The notes under the pieces were generated by a model. The model ran no database searches and was not told where the DNA came from. It saw only the letters and a program-made list of their open reading frames with translations. A DNA stretch of 10,707 nucleotides from assembly GCA_903889795.1 (NCBI GenBank), contig CAISYW010000115.1, forward strand, positions 1 to 10,707, read 5' to 3'. A program made the translations under genes and the position numbers. Below are positions 1 through 5,701 of this stretch, piece by piece; the first letter of the stretch is position 1, and every line of letters begins with the position of its first letter. This stretch comes from an uncultured Chlamydiae bacterium. GTDB taxonomy: Bacteria; Chlamydiota; Chlamydiia; Chlamydiales; SM23-39.

Positions 1-714
1 CATGTCTCATTTAAATATAATCACGACTGGGTGATTCGCGACTTGAGCTTTACGGTTCGCAAAGGAGAGGTGGTCGCCCTTGTCGGAGCGACGGGCGCGG
101 GTAAGTCTACCATTGTCCAGCTCCTGCCGCGCCTGTACGAGGTTCAGGAAGGGGAAATTCGCATTGATGGCATCCCGATTGGCTCCTGCACCCAAAAATC
201 GCTCCGCGAGCAGATTGCATTTGTCCCTCAGAGGCCTTTTTTATTTTATGATACCGTGGCGGAAAATATTGCGTTTGGCCGCTCTTTTACACGCTCTGAG
301 ATTGAGGATGCTGCGAAAAAGGCTTACGCGCATGAGTTTATCGTCGATCTTCCGAATGGCTATGATACCCTCCTTGCTGAAATGGGTAAGAGCTTGTCGG
401 GCGGTCAGCAGCAGCGTCTTGCTATTGCCCGCGCTCTTGTGAAGAAAGCCCCGATTCTGGTCATGGATGAAGCAACATCTTCTCTTGATGCAATCAGTGA
501 ATGCCGTATCAAGCTCGCGATTTGCGAGCTGCAGGGGGAAGTCACTCAGATCCTCATTGCCCATCGTCTTTCGACCATTGAGCATGTCGATCGGATCATT
601 TTTCTTGAGCGCGGTCGAAAAATAGCAGAAGGTACAAAAGACGAGCTGCTACAGACCTGTCGATCGTTTCGTTTGATGTGGGAAGCCTATCATCAAACTC
701 CTTGTGAAGTGTAA
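1..714 (+). CDS. ABC exporter, C-terminal ATP-binding domain (5' partial)
   Basis: This is the nucleotide-binding domain of a type IV ABC exporter of the MsbA/lipid A or multidrug half-transporter kind. It hydrolyses ATP at the cytoplasmic face to drive export. The frame is open from the first base (HVSFKYNHDW is the usual start of the domain, with the A-loop Tyr), so the gene runs off the left edge. The GTG at 31 is internal, not a start. Visible motifs are Walker A GATGAGKST (85-111), the Q-loop VPQ near 223-231, signature LSGGQQQR (394-417), Walker B ILVMDEATSSLD (454-489, catalytic Glu in the DE pair), and the H-loop His of AHR (562-564). All catalytic residues are present. The transmembrane domain is outside the window, so the substrate cannot be judged. 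The C-terminus (about 237 visible residues) ends normally after the domain. No convincing terminator follows. Confidence 0.95.
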   Translation, partial: HVSFKYNHDWVIRDLSFTVRKGEVVALVGATGAGKSTIVQLLPRLYEVQEGEIRIDGIPIGSCTQKSLREQIAFVPQRPFLFYDTVAENIAFGRSFTRSEIEDAAKKAYAHEFIVDLPNGYDTLLAEMGKSLSGGQQQRLAIARALVKKAPILVMDEATSSLDAISECRIKLAICELQGEVTQILIAHRLSTIEHVDRIIFLERGRKIAEGTKDELLQTCRSFRLMWEAYHQTPCEV

Positions 715-748
715 CCGCTTGAAAATATCACAGGATAATTGCGCAACT

Positions 749-777
749 TTGAAAATTCTGAATGCAAAAATTAAAAA
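749..777 (+). promoter_or_regulatory. Possible sigma-70 promoter before the 600-residue gene
   Basis: TTGAAA (749-754) and TAAAAA (772-777) are separated by 17 bases, upstream of the gene starting at 821. The surroundings are very A/T-rich with runs of A, so chance matches are likely. The -10 element is poor. No other promoter candidate in the 715-820 gap is better. Confidence 0.25.
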
Positions 778-820
778 AAACTTTTATGGTCGCTAATAGT
801 AAAAAAAATGAGTGTTTTTC

Positions 821-2617
821 ATGCCTAACGAACCTCTCACATTTCATGACCAGCTTTTGTTCTTCTTGCAAGAAGATTTGGAGAAGAAAAAAAAAGAGGA
901 AGGGTGGGATGATCATTACGATGAAATGATGCGAAGCTATAGCGATGCCATTAGCCTTGCGATTCGCTCTTCGGCACCTATGCCTTTAGAGGAAATCATT
1001 GAGCAGCATCGTCATCTCTTTCAAGAAAGGGGGCCAATGCATCTTGAGCAAAAGCTCTTGCACGCCTTTCCCGATTCCGAAATGAGCGCTTTGCATTTAA
1101 AATCATTGCGTATGGTTCGCGGTCTACCGCGTCTTTATCGCAAAAATCAACCTCAAATAACGAAGCTGAAACCCAATTTTTCTTATTTGCCATCATTGAA
1201 GCGTTCTGCGGCTATGAAACCGCTTTTTTCCCTTTATGGACAAATGGCCATTCCGACAGATGCAAAGATGACGATTTTGAGTTGGGTGATTCCCGATGGA
1301 TGGGGAGATTATTATGCTTCGATTGAAGCGGCGCGGCTGATCAAGAGCGCTTTTCCAACGATGGAGATTCGTCTCATTGCAATGAGCGATAAAGAGCTTC
1401 CTGTCGTTGCTGATTGGGACGTTGCACGATGGGATGGCTCAGAGAAGCAGATTGAATGGCTCAGTGCATGCGATCTGATCTTGCAAATGCCTACCTATTA
1501 TCCGCAGACTGATGAAATCAAAGCTCAGATTCAGGCGCTGCCTACACAGGGCCAGCCTAAATGGGAGTTGCTGGGGCAGTATGGCTCTTTAGAGTCTGAT
1601 TTGTTTCATCCCGGCACACGAGCCCATTCAATGGGTCTGCATTTTTTGGAAAGGGGGATTCTCACTCGAACGGTTGATCCGAGCTTGAATGTTTCTGAGC
1701 TGCAAAATGAACAATTATCCCAGTGGCTCTTTAATCAATCTGCTCCGGGATACGAAGAGATTGGTCAATATCGCCAGACTCATCGATTTTTTTTAGCTTA
1801 CTTTTTCAGTCAGCCCGGAATCTTTGTTTATCTGCATGCACTTCTCAAATCGCTTGAAAACGATCCAAAAGATATCGATCTATGTGTTCCCGACTCCGCA
1901 AAAATTTTGGCCTATTTTGAACAGCGTCTTGCAGCTAAATTAGATTTAATCGAAAAGCGCTATCAAGTTCAGAAGATTGTTTTTCATATTGGCACTCATG
2001 CCGCCGTTTGGAATATGGAACCCGAAGGAAAGACGCTTCGCATTTTTTGCCCGGAGCCGATCAGTTCATCCGATTTCCAGCGCTTGATTGTGTTTAGTGA
2101 AGAGTTTGTTGCGTGCCGCGGCGATCAGAGCTTAAGTGAGGTCATTTCATATAATAAATGCTTTTTCTATGATCCCCGCGATCATAATCGCTTTTTTCTC
2201 AAAGACCTCATTGCTTTGGCTCAAAATCGCATCCCTCAATATCCATCGAGCGTTGAAGTTCTCCGTCTGTTTGCCAAAGTTCTCGAGCATAATCTGCCGG
2301 AAGATAATCAAGATTGGGTCGATGAAATTTTCGTTCAACAGCAAAAAACGGATCTTCTTGAAATCGCAGAAACCATGGGCCGGCATCTTCAAGACCCCAA
2401 GACATTTGCCGGGTTCAAAAAGCTCAATCGAATCCTATTGGAAGAACATTCCTGCAACGAATTTCTTCTGCATCTCGTTCAGCGAGCCATTTGCCATCGC
2501 CGCTTCCCGGAGATTGAACGCCTTGAAGAAGAAGAGCTCGCGCGCTTCTCTTTAGGAAAACAATCTTTCTCTTGTGTTGTCAACTCATTGCTAGCGCACC
2601 TTAAAAACTGTTGTTAA
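821..2617 (+). CDS. Unrecognised ~600-residue protein, possibly GT-B-like
   Basis: I do not recognise this protein. It has about 598 residues and no signal peptide or obvious membrane segment, so it is probably cytosolic. ATG 821 is preferred over the in-frame GTG at 812, although neither has a clear ribosome binding site. The first 100 residues are charged and helical, with a lysine-rich stretch encoded by nine consecutive A (887-895). A hydrophobic strand then leads into IPDGWGDYYASIEAARLIK (about residues 155-173). This resembles the Gly-rich strand-loop-helix that opens the N-lobe of heptosyltransferase-type GT-B proteins. Near residue 430 is RGDQSLSEVIS followed by FFYDPRDHNRFF, which resembles the C-lobe nucleotide-sugar-binding region of some GT-B enzymes, where a Gly-Asp/Glu pair contacts the donor. 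Both resemblances are by eye. The last 120 residues are helical. It stands alone between the ABC gene and the accessory block. A glycosyltransferase-like role is inference only. Confidence 0.8.
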   Translation: MPNEPLTFHDQLLFFLQEDLEKKKKEEGWDDHYDEMMRSYSDAISLAIRSSAPMPLEEIIEQHRHLFQERGPMHLEQKLLHAFPDSEMSALHLKSLRMVRGLPRLYRKNQPQITKLKPNFSYLPSLKRSAAMKPLFSLYGQMAIPTDAKMTILSWVIPDGWGDYYASIEAARLIKSAFPTMEIRLIAMSDKELPVVADWDVARWDGSEKQIEWLSACDLILQMPTYYPQTDEIKAQIQALPTQGQPKWELLGQYGSLESDLFHPGTRAHSMGLHFLERGILTRTVDPSLNVSELQNEQLSQWLFNQSAPGYEEIGQYRQTHRFFLAYFFSQPGIFVYLHALLKSLENDPKDIDLCVPDSAKILAYFEQRLAAKLDLIEKRYQVQKIVFHIGTHAAVWNMEPEGKTLRIFCPEPISSSDFQRLIVFSEEFVACRGDQSLSEVISYNKCFFYDPRDHNRFFLKDLIALAQNRIPQYPSSVEVLRLFAKVLEHNLPEDNQDWVDEIFVQQQKTDLLEIAETMGRHLQDPKTFAGFKKLNRILLEEHSCNEFLLHLVQRAICHRRFPEIERLEEEELARFSLGKQSFSCVVNSLLAHLKNCC

Positions 2618-2637
2618 AAAGAGCCGGGCGCGACGTA

Positions 2638-2654
2638 GTTGCGTAAATATTCAC
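2638..2654 (+). repeat. Left arm of a 17-bp inverted repeat bounding the accessory block
   Basis: GTTGCGTAAATATTCAC is the exact reverse complement of 4978-4994. On the block-internal side the two arms also share an AGAG.AAG pattern after a three-base difference, so the ancestral repeat was longer (roughly 28 bases, imperfect). The arm begins 20 bases after the stop of the upstream gene. It may be a terminal repeat of a mobile segment or a dispersed chromosomal repeat. Confidence 0.7.
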
Positions 2655-2677
2655 AGTAGAGGAAGCTTTATATTTTC

Positions 2678-2821
2678 ATGCTTGGAAGTGGAGAAATGCA
2701 TTTAGAACGTTTGGCTGGATTTCATTTGAAAACTCCTCCCCAAAAGAAGGAGATTCTTCCGCCGCTTAATGAGGCGGTGCGGCTATCGTCGCTTACCGCA
2801 TTATCATATCGCTTGCCTTGA
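2678..2821 (+). CDS. Possible 47-residue small ORF or gene remnant
   Basis: An open frame from ATG 2678 to TGA 2819-2821 would give a 47-residue protein beginning MLGSGEMHLERL. A second in-frame ATG at 2696 has GGAG close in front of it. I recognise no family. It fills most of the gap between the 600-residue gene and the minus-strand orphan, and its last codons form the left arm of the strong hairpin at 2808-2856. That overlap argues it may be a truncated remnant that runs by chance into the hairpin. A real short protein cannot be excluded. Confidence 0.25.
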   Translation: MLGSGEMHLERLAGFHLKTPPQKKEILPPLNEAVRLSSLTALSYRLP

Positions 2822-2856
2822 CCCACCCTGAAGGGATGGGACTCAAGGCAAGCGAT
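2808..2856. terminator. Very strong hairpin, likely terminator or repeat element
   Basis: A 14-bp perfect stem (2808-2821 with 2843-2856; arm ATCGCTTGCCTTGA) encloses a second GC-rich stem. In the inner stem CCCA pairs with TGGG and CCC with GGG around a TGAA loop (2822-2840, one bulged A). It starts 5 bases past the stop of the minus-strand orphan at 2861, the expected place for a terminator of that gene. Neither strand has a U-tract after it, so a Rho-independent terminator is not textbook here. The length and perfection of the arm also fit a mobile palindromic (REP/MITE-like) element. Confidence 0.6.
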
Positions 2857-2860
2857 GCGT

Positions 2861-3175
2861 TCAAATAGTCTGTTTGCGTTTTGAGCGTCTTTTTCGTAAC
2901 CCTGGTGTTGGTGTGAGTTGTGTTACGGTGTGAACAACACGGCTGTTTTTTATGCTGATTTCAATATGGTAGCGATCGAATTCAAGGATTTGGTGATCAG
3001 CATCGGATTGCACCTCATCAAAAATCACACAAAGCAAATCTCCTTTATCAGAAAAAAAGCCGACCCCAGCTCCTTTTCGGGCTTCAACAGCATCTCCTTT
3101 AGGCCCCGAACTCCAAGAAATTGTCAAAGAAGCAGAGCCCTCTATCGGATGAAAAAATACTTTCCCCTTTTTCAT
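2861..3175 (-). CDS. Small orphan protein, possibly DUF2283-like
   Basis: A 104-residue protein starting MKKGKVFFHPIEGSAS. Strands alternate with charged turns: an N-terminal strand pair, then GAGVGFFSDKGDLLCVIFDEV (about residues 36-56), then a strand ILEFDRYHIEI, and a basic tail (LRKRRSKRK). The middle resembles the small DUF2283/YuzE-type beta domain, which has a Gly-Val-x-[phe]-[asp]-x-x-Gly-x-[leu] core. Such proteins have no settled function and often lie near toxin-antitoxin loci. This match is by eye. It lies 109 bases downstream of the antitoxin gene in the same orientation, so it could be read with that operon. The start at 3175 has only a weak purine-rich stretch (AAAAGAAG) upstream. 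A strong hairpin follows the stop. The opposite-strand frame over the same bases lacks protein-like composition. Confidence 0.6.
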   Translation of the reverse strand: MKKGKVFFHPIEGSASLTISWSSGPKGDAVEARKGAGVGFFSDKGDLLCVIFDEVQSDADHQILEFDRYHIEISIKNSRVVHTVTQLTPTPGLRKRRSKRKQTI

Positions 3176-3284
3176 GGCTTGACTTCTTTTAAGTCTTTAT
3201 GACTATTTCGGATGGAACTTCCTGTGCTATACATGGATTCGGAAATCACAACTTTCTAGAAATCCAAGTTTTTTCAAAAACTGA

Positions 3285-3566
3285 TCAAACTAAACTAATT
3301 TTTAGATGTCTACCGAGAGCTCGAGCCGCTTTCGCAAATGAACGAAGCGTTGACGGAGATTCTGAATCTAAAATGCGATCAACGGCAGATCGACTTGTCT
3401 CCATCCGTTCGGCAAGCTCTGCTTTATCAATCCCCTGTTTCTTCATCTCTTTTTCCATTTGAAAAACAAAAATCTTTTTGGCAACAACTTCTTCGATTTC
3501 TTCCAAAACTCCTTCTTCTTTCAGAAAATCATCAAAATTTGAACCGATATGCTTGTTTTTTTTCAT
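3285..3566 (-). CDS. higA: HigA-type antitoxin (XRE-family helix-turn-helix)
   Basis: A 93-residue antitoxin that should bind and neutralise the HigB-like toxin encoded just upstream and repress their shared promoter. The N-terminal half is acidic and helical (IGSNFDDFLKEEGVLEEIEE). The C-terminal half is the DNA-binding domain: KAELAERMETSRSAVDRILD (about residues 48-67) is a helix-turn-helix of the subgroup marked by TSRxxVDR, followed by STLRSFAKAARALGRHLKI. The start at 3566 is chosen because GGAGAG precedes it by about 7 bases and because it lies 2 bases past the toxin stop (TGAACATG). The frame is open further upstream, but only as a shadow of the toxin gene. Toxin-first order is typical of higBA. 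The length is normal for the family. Confidence 0.9.
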   Translation of the reverse strand: MKKNKHIGSNFDDFLKEEGVLEEIEEVVAKKIFVFQMEKEMKKQGIDKAELAERMETSRSAVDRILDSESPSTLRSFAKAARALGRHLKISLV

Positions 3567-3568
3567 GT

Positions 3569-3925
3569 TCAGCCTCTCCAAACCTCTTTTGCCCTTTTTA
3601 ACCCTATCTCTAAATCTTGCGGAGGAGTTTTTTGCGTCTTTTTTATAAATCCATGAACCAAGACCATTTGGCCCCCGTGCATTACGAAAAGAACTCTGGC
3701 AATCGTATTCGGGAGAGTGCTGCGCACTTCCCAAATACCTTTTCCTAAATTACCAACAAGAGGCATGCCCAAAGGCCACCCCTCTTGCACCATCTTAATA
3801 TCCTCTCCGATCGTTTGCCTTTCTCTTTTTTTTAAGGATTTTAGCCATTCCCTGACTGGTTCCTTGCCATTCTCTTGTCTATAAAAGTTAACGGAGATAA
3901 TTTTTCGAGGCGCTTCTTCGAACAT
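3569..3925 (-). CDS. higB: HigB/RelE-like toxin (phage-derived Gp49-like family)
   Basis: A 118-residue toxin of the RelE/HigB superfamily, whose members are ribosome-dependent mRNA endonucleases. Family-typical stretches are NGKEPVREWLKSL (about residues 19-31), GWPLGMPLVGNLGKGIWEVRS (about 49-69), IARVLF, and the C-terminal MVLVHGFIKKTQKTP (about 86-100). The Arg of EVRS and the Lys-rich C-terminal segment are where this family carries its RNA-binding and catalytic basic residues. It looks full length and intact. The ATG at 3925 has only a weak ribosome binding site (GTAGG), consistent with low toxin translation. It is the first gene of a two-gene operon with the antitoxin 2 bases downstream. 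A palindromic operator inside the promoter lies 28 bases upstream of the start. Confidence 0.92.
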   Translation of the reverse strand: MFEEAPRKIISVNFYRQENGKEPVREWLKSLKKRERQTIGEDIKMVQEGWPLGMPLVGNLGKGIWEVRSTLPNTIARVLFVMHGGQMVLVHGFIKKTQKTPPQDLEIGLKRAKEVWRG

Positions 3926-3948
3926 AATGCCTACAATTTCTTAGATTG

Positions 3949-3977
3949 ACTTTACCAAATTTGGTACAAAAAGACAA
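3949..3977 (-). promoter_or_regulatory. Toxin-antitoxin promoter with palindromic operator
   Basis: On the minus strand TTGTCT, a 17-base spacer and TAAAGT form a plausible sigma-70 promoter. The spacer contains a perfect 14-bp palindrome, TACCAAATTTGGTA (3953-3966). A palindrome overlapping the promoter of an XRE-antitoxin operon is the expected autoregulatory binding site for the antitoxin or the toxin-antitoxin complex. The palindrome is seen directly; its binding partner is inferred. Confidence 0.65.
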
Positions 3978-4180
3978 GGAGCTTCAAATGTCAGAACTCT
4001 AAAAATCTTAAAGGAAATGTTTTAAGATTTCGTGTTCAGAGAATTGGGGACGATGGGACGGATTCAGAACGCGCGATTGGAAGAAAGTCTTGGAAAATTG
4101 CAAAATCTTTAGCCAAAAATTTAATTTAACACCGCAGCTTTTGATGAATGATAAAATAAGTGCAAAATATTTATCTTCAG
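3978..4180. other. Gene-free stretch with an A/T-rich hairpin
   Basis: About 200 bases between the toxin promoter and the end of the orphan membrane-protein gene. It contains AAGGAG followed by a four-codon frame (ATG at 3988, MSEL, stop). Beyond that is a perfect 10-bp inverted repeat, AAATCTTAAA/TTTAAGATTT (4003-4012 and 4021-4030, 8-base loop). The remaining frames are short and broken. It may be a decayed gene or a leader, but nothing recognisable remains. Confidence 0.4.
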
Positions 4181-4720
4181 TTAGATGAACTTCTTACAAC
4201 AAATTGGTTTAAAAGTGTCTAATCTAATTGATCGGTTGTGGGTTTGAGAAGGAACCGAAACATCCTTTATACCGCCAATAATGGCACGTAAACCAAGCCA
4301 AGCGGCAGCCGTTAATACTAAAGACTTTATCGGGAAAAAAGCATTTTCAACAAGTTTGCAAGTGCCAAATAGTCCTTCTTCGTTTAATCGGTTCAGGTCT
4401 AGCTCACAAAAGGATTTGAAGGTAGGGGGAGTCTGGAGCAATTTCTCGCAAATATCATTGGCGCACTTTATACCAGGAGGAGAAAAATGAGAATCTATAG
4501 CAGGCCAGCAACTTGTGGTAAAAGGTCCGTTCTCTGAGCCCGTACAAACAATTGCATGACGATATGTTAAGGTAAAAATAGAGTAACCAATCACTATGAA
4601 GGGCAATGCAAACAAAATTTCTCGAGCGATTCTGGACACTATCTTCGACCTATGATTACTTGTTAACGAGTCTTGTTGTGGTTGAACTGAATTTTTAAAA
4701 GTTACAGTTGAAATAGCCAT
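4181..4720 (-). CDS. Orphan membrane protein with two helices and a cysteine-rich loop
   Basis: A 179-residue protein I do not recognise. After a basic N-terminus (HRSKIVSRIAR) comes a hydrophobic helix at about residues 35-54 (ILFALPFIVIGYSIFTLTY). A 75-residue hydrophilic loop follows with six cysteines (about 59, 71, 86, 91, 105, 121). A second helix lies at about 131-151 (IKSLVLTAAAWLGLRAIIGG), followed by a short tail with a Cys pair. By the positive-inside rule both ends are cytoplasmic and the loop is outside, where its cysteines could pair. Chlamydial inclusion membrane (Inc) proteins also have two hydrophobic segments, but usually much closer together, so an Inc role is only a possibility. 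ATG 4720 is chosen because AAAGG (4726-4730) sits 5 bases upstream. An in-frame ATG at 4786 would add 22 residues but has no ribosome binding site. Confidence 0.65.
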   Translation of the reverse strand: MAISTVTFKNSVQPQQDSLTSNHRSKIVSRIAREILFALPFIVIGYSIFTLTYRHAIVCTGSENGPFTTSCWPAIDSHFSPPGIKCANDICEKLLQTPPTFKSFCELDLNRLNEEGLFGTCKLVENAFFPIKSLVLTAAAWLGLRAIIGGIKDVSVPSQTHNRSIRLDTFKPICCKKFI

Positions 4721-5078
4721 ATGCGCCTTTCTTTTGCTAAACATGCTACTAAAAACGCTTTTTAAAGAAAATATAAAAGATTTCATAACAGCACATCATG
4801 TGATCTGCCCGCTTTGCTGAAGCGAGTCGTAGTAGAAATAATTTTACACCTGCTTCAATCTTGTTACCGTTCAAATAATTCAAACCAATTCGCACACATC
4901 CACGCTCCCAAAAAGAGCCAATTCTTCCGCTCGATGGTCAGCTGTGAGTGAACTGGACCAAATGCCCTTTCTCTGTAGTGAATATTTACGCAACAAAGCG
5001 ACGGGTGCTTTCAAGCAAGGTGACAAATAAATTCTCTTATGCCATTGATGGAGAAAACCACATTCCGGGTGATTTGCG
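4721..5078. other. Gene-free stretch holding repeats and a possible transposase remnant
   Basis: It contains an 11-base palindrome CACATCATGTG (4792-4802), which could be an operator for the minus-strand membrane-protein gene, and a small hairpin (4810-4824, CGCTT/AAGCG). It also holds the right arm of the 17-bp inverted repeat. On the minus strand an open frame ends at the stop 4864-4866 and includes IERKNWLFLG. This resembles the RKNWLF.G motif near the C-terminus of IS66-type transposases. The rest of that frame does not match, so this is at most a decayed fragment. No intact gene is visible. Confidence 0.4.
4978..4994 (-). repeat. Right arm of the 17-bp inverted repeat
   Basis: GTGAATATTTACGCAAC is the exact reverse complement of 2638-2654. 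The arms lie about 2.36 kb apart and enclose the DUF2283-like orphan, the toxin-antitoxin pair and the orphan membrane protein. All four genes point the same way. A chance 17-base match within a window this size is very unlikely. Confidence 0.7.
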
Positions 5079-5348
5079 ATGGTTACGGATCATTATGAAC
5101 TGATGAGAAGAGAGTTGACAACGCTTTGGGAGATTTTACGTAAAGATGTGAAAAACCAAAGCGTTGTTGATCAAAAGTTGTTGAAAATCAATAGTTTGGC
5201 TATTCATATTGGCGGGAAGGTTCGCGATGATGCGGAACAATTAAATAGTGATGTCCGTCGTTTTTTAATTGGGAAATTAGATCGGATGGCGATTGATCGG
5301 ATGTTCCAAAACGCATTGAAATTAGAACAGGAAACCAGAGAGTTATAG
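5079..5348 (+). CDS. Small helical orphan protein (first of a pair)
   Basis: An 89-residue charged protein that appears helical throughout, starting MVTDHYELMRRELTTLW. There is no signal peptide, membrane segment or known motif. The hydrophobic spacing (LTTLWEILRKDV, LLKINSLAIHIGGKV, FLIGKLDRMAI) suggests an amphipathic helical bundle or coiled coil. ATG 5079 has only a weak GGGTG upstream; an in-frame ATG at 5103 is less likely. It is followed after 5 bases by the next gene, whose ribosome binding site overlaps this stop codon, so the two are probably co-transcribed and translationally coupled. Small acidic/helical pairs in chlamydiae are often type III secretion chaperones or accessory subunits. 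That is a possibility suggested by size and shape only. Confidence 0.75.
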   Translation: MVTDHYELMRRELTTLWEILRKDVKNQSVVDQKLLKINSLAIHIGGKVRDDAEQLNSDVRRFLIGKLDRMAIDRMFQNALKLEQETREL

Positions 5349-5353
5349 GAGTT

Positions 5354-5701
5354 ATGATGACAAAGATCGGTGAGGGGGAGATGCCGCAAGAAGCATCTCA
5401 GGCAAAATATCACAAACAACTGCAAGAAAGTATCTTTCGTTTTGAATTCGCATTGCAAAACTATCAAAAATCGAAAGATCCTGAAGAAATTAAGCATCTC
5501 GATTCGGTGATGAACCAGCAAATGGAATTAATTCGCAGTTCGATCAGCGAGATTAAGCGCTCAGGAATTCATAAACAGGGTGAAGCCGTTTTGAGTGATT
5601 ATGATCATTATCGAAATGATCCTTCCAGTCAGAATTTAACAGCCCTTCAACAAGATATTTATACATTGAAAGAATATAATTTCACGTCGGGGTTTCGTTA
5701 A
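5354..5701 (+). CDS. Small helical orphan protein (second of a pair)
   Basis: A 115-residue charged helical protein. AGGAG (5347-5351) precedes a double ATG (5354 and 5357); the second ATG has the better spacing. The sequence is rich in Glu, Gln, Lys and Ser, with helix-forming stretches such as KYHKQLQESIFRFEFALQNY (about residues 19-38) and MNQQMELIRSSISEIKRS, and ends in EYNFTSGFR. I see no catalytic motif, signal peptide or membrane segment. It may form a complex with the 89-residue protein encoded just upstream, but no sequence feature proves this. Its TAA stop (5699-5701) overlaps the TAA stop of the converging minus-strand gene through a shared TTAA. Confidence 0.75.
   Translation: MMTKIGEGEMPQEASQAKYHKQLQESIFRFEFALQNYQKSKDPEEIKHLDSVMNQQMELIRSSISEIKRSGIHKQGEAVLSDYDHYRNDPSSQNLTALQQDIYTLKEYNFTSGFR

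Noticed and set aside
2918..3202. Plus-strand 94-residue frame opposite the DUF2283-like gene
   Set aside because: Its composition is not protein-like, while the opposite strand gives a coherent strand-rich protein in line with neighbouring gene direction.
3199..3601. Two plus-strand frames (87 residues each) opposite the antitoxin
   Set aside because: They are reverse-strand shadows of a recognised XRE antitoxin.
3567..3734. N-terminal extension of the antitoxin to 3734
   Set aside because: It is a shadow frame inside the toxin gene; the start at 3566 has a good ribosome binding site and normal operon spacing.
4721..4786. Start of the orphan membrane protein at ATG 4786
   Set aside because: No ribosome binding site precedes it, whereas AAAGG is well placed before ATG 4720; kept only as an alternative.
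2618..5078. tRNA gene as an integration site for the block
   Set aside because: No stretch with a T-loop GTTCRAnYC context and cloverleaf pairing was found on either strand; partial matches near 2859 and 4868 lack supporting stems.
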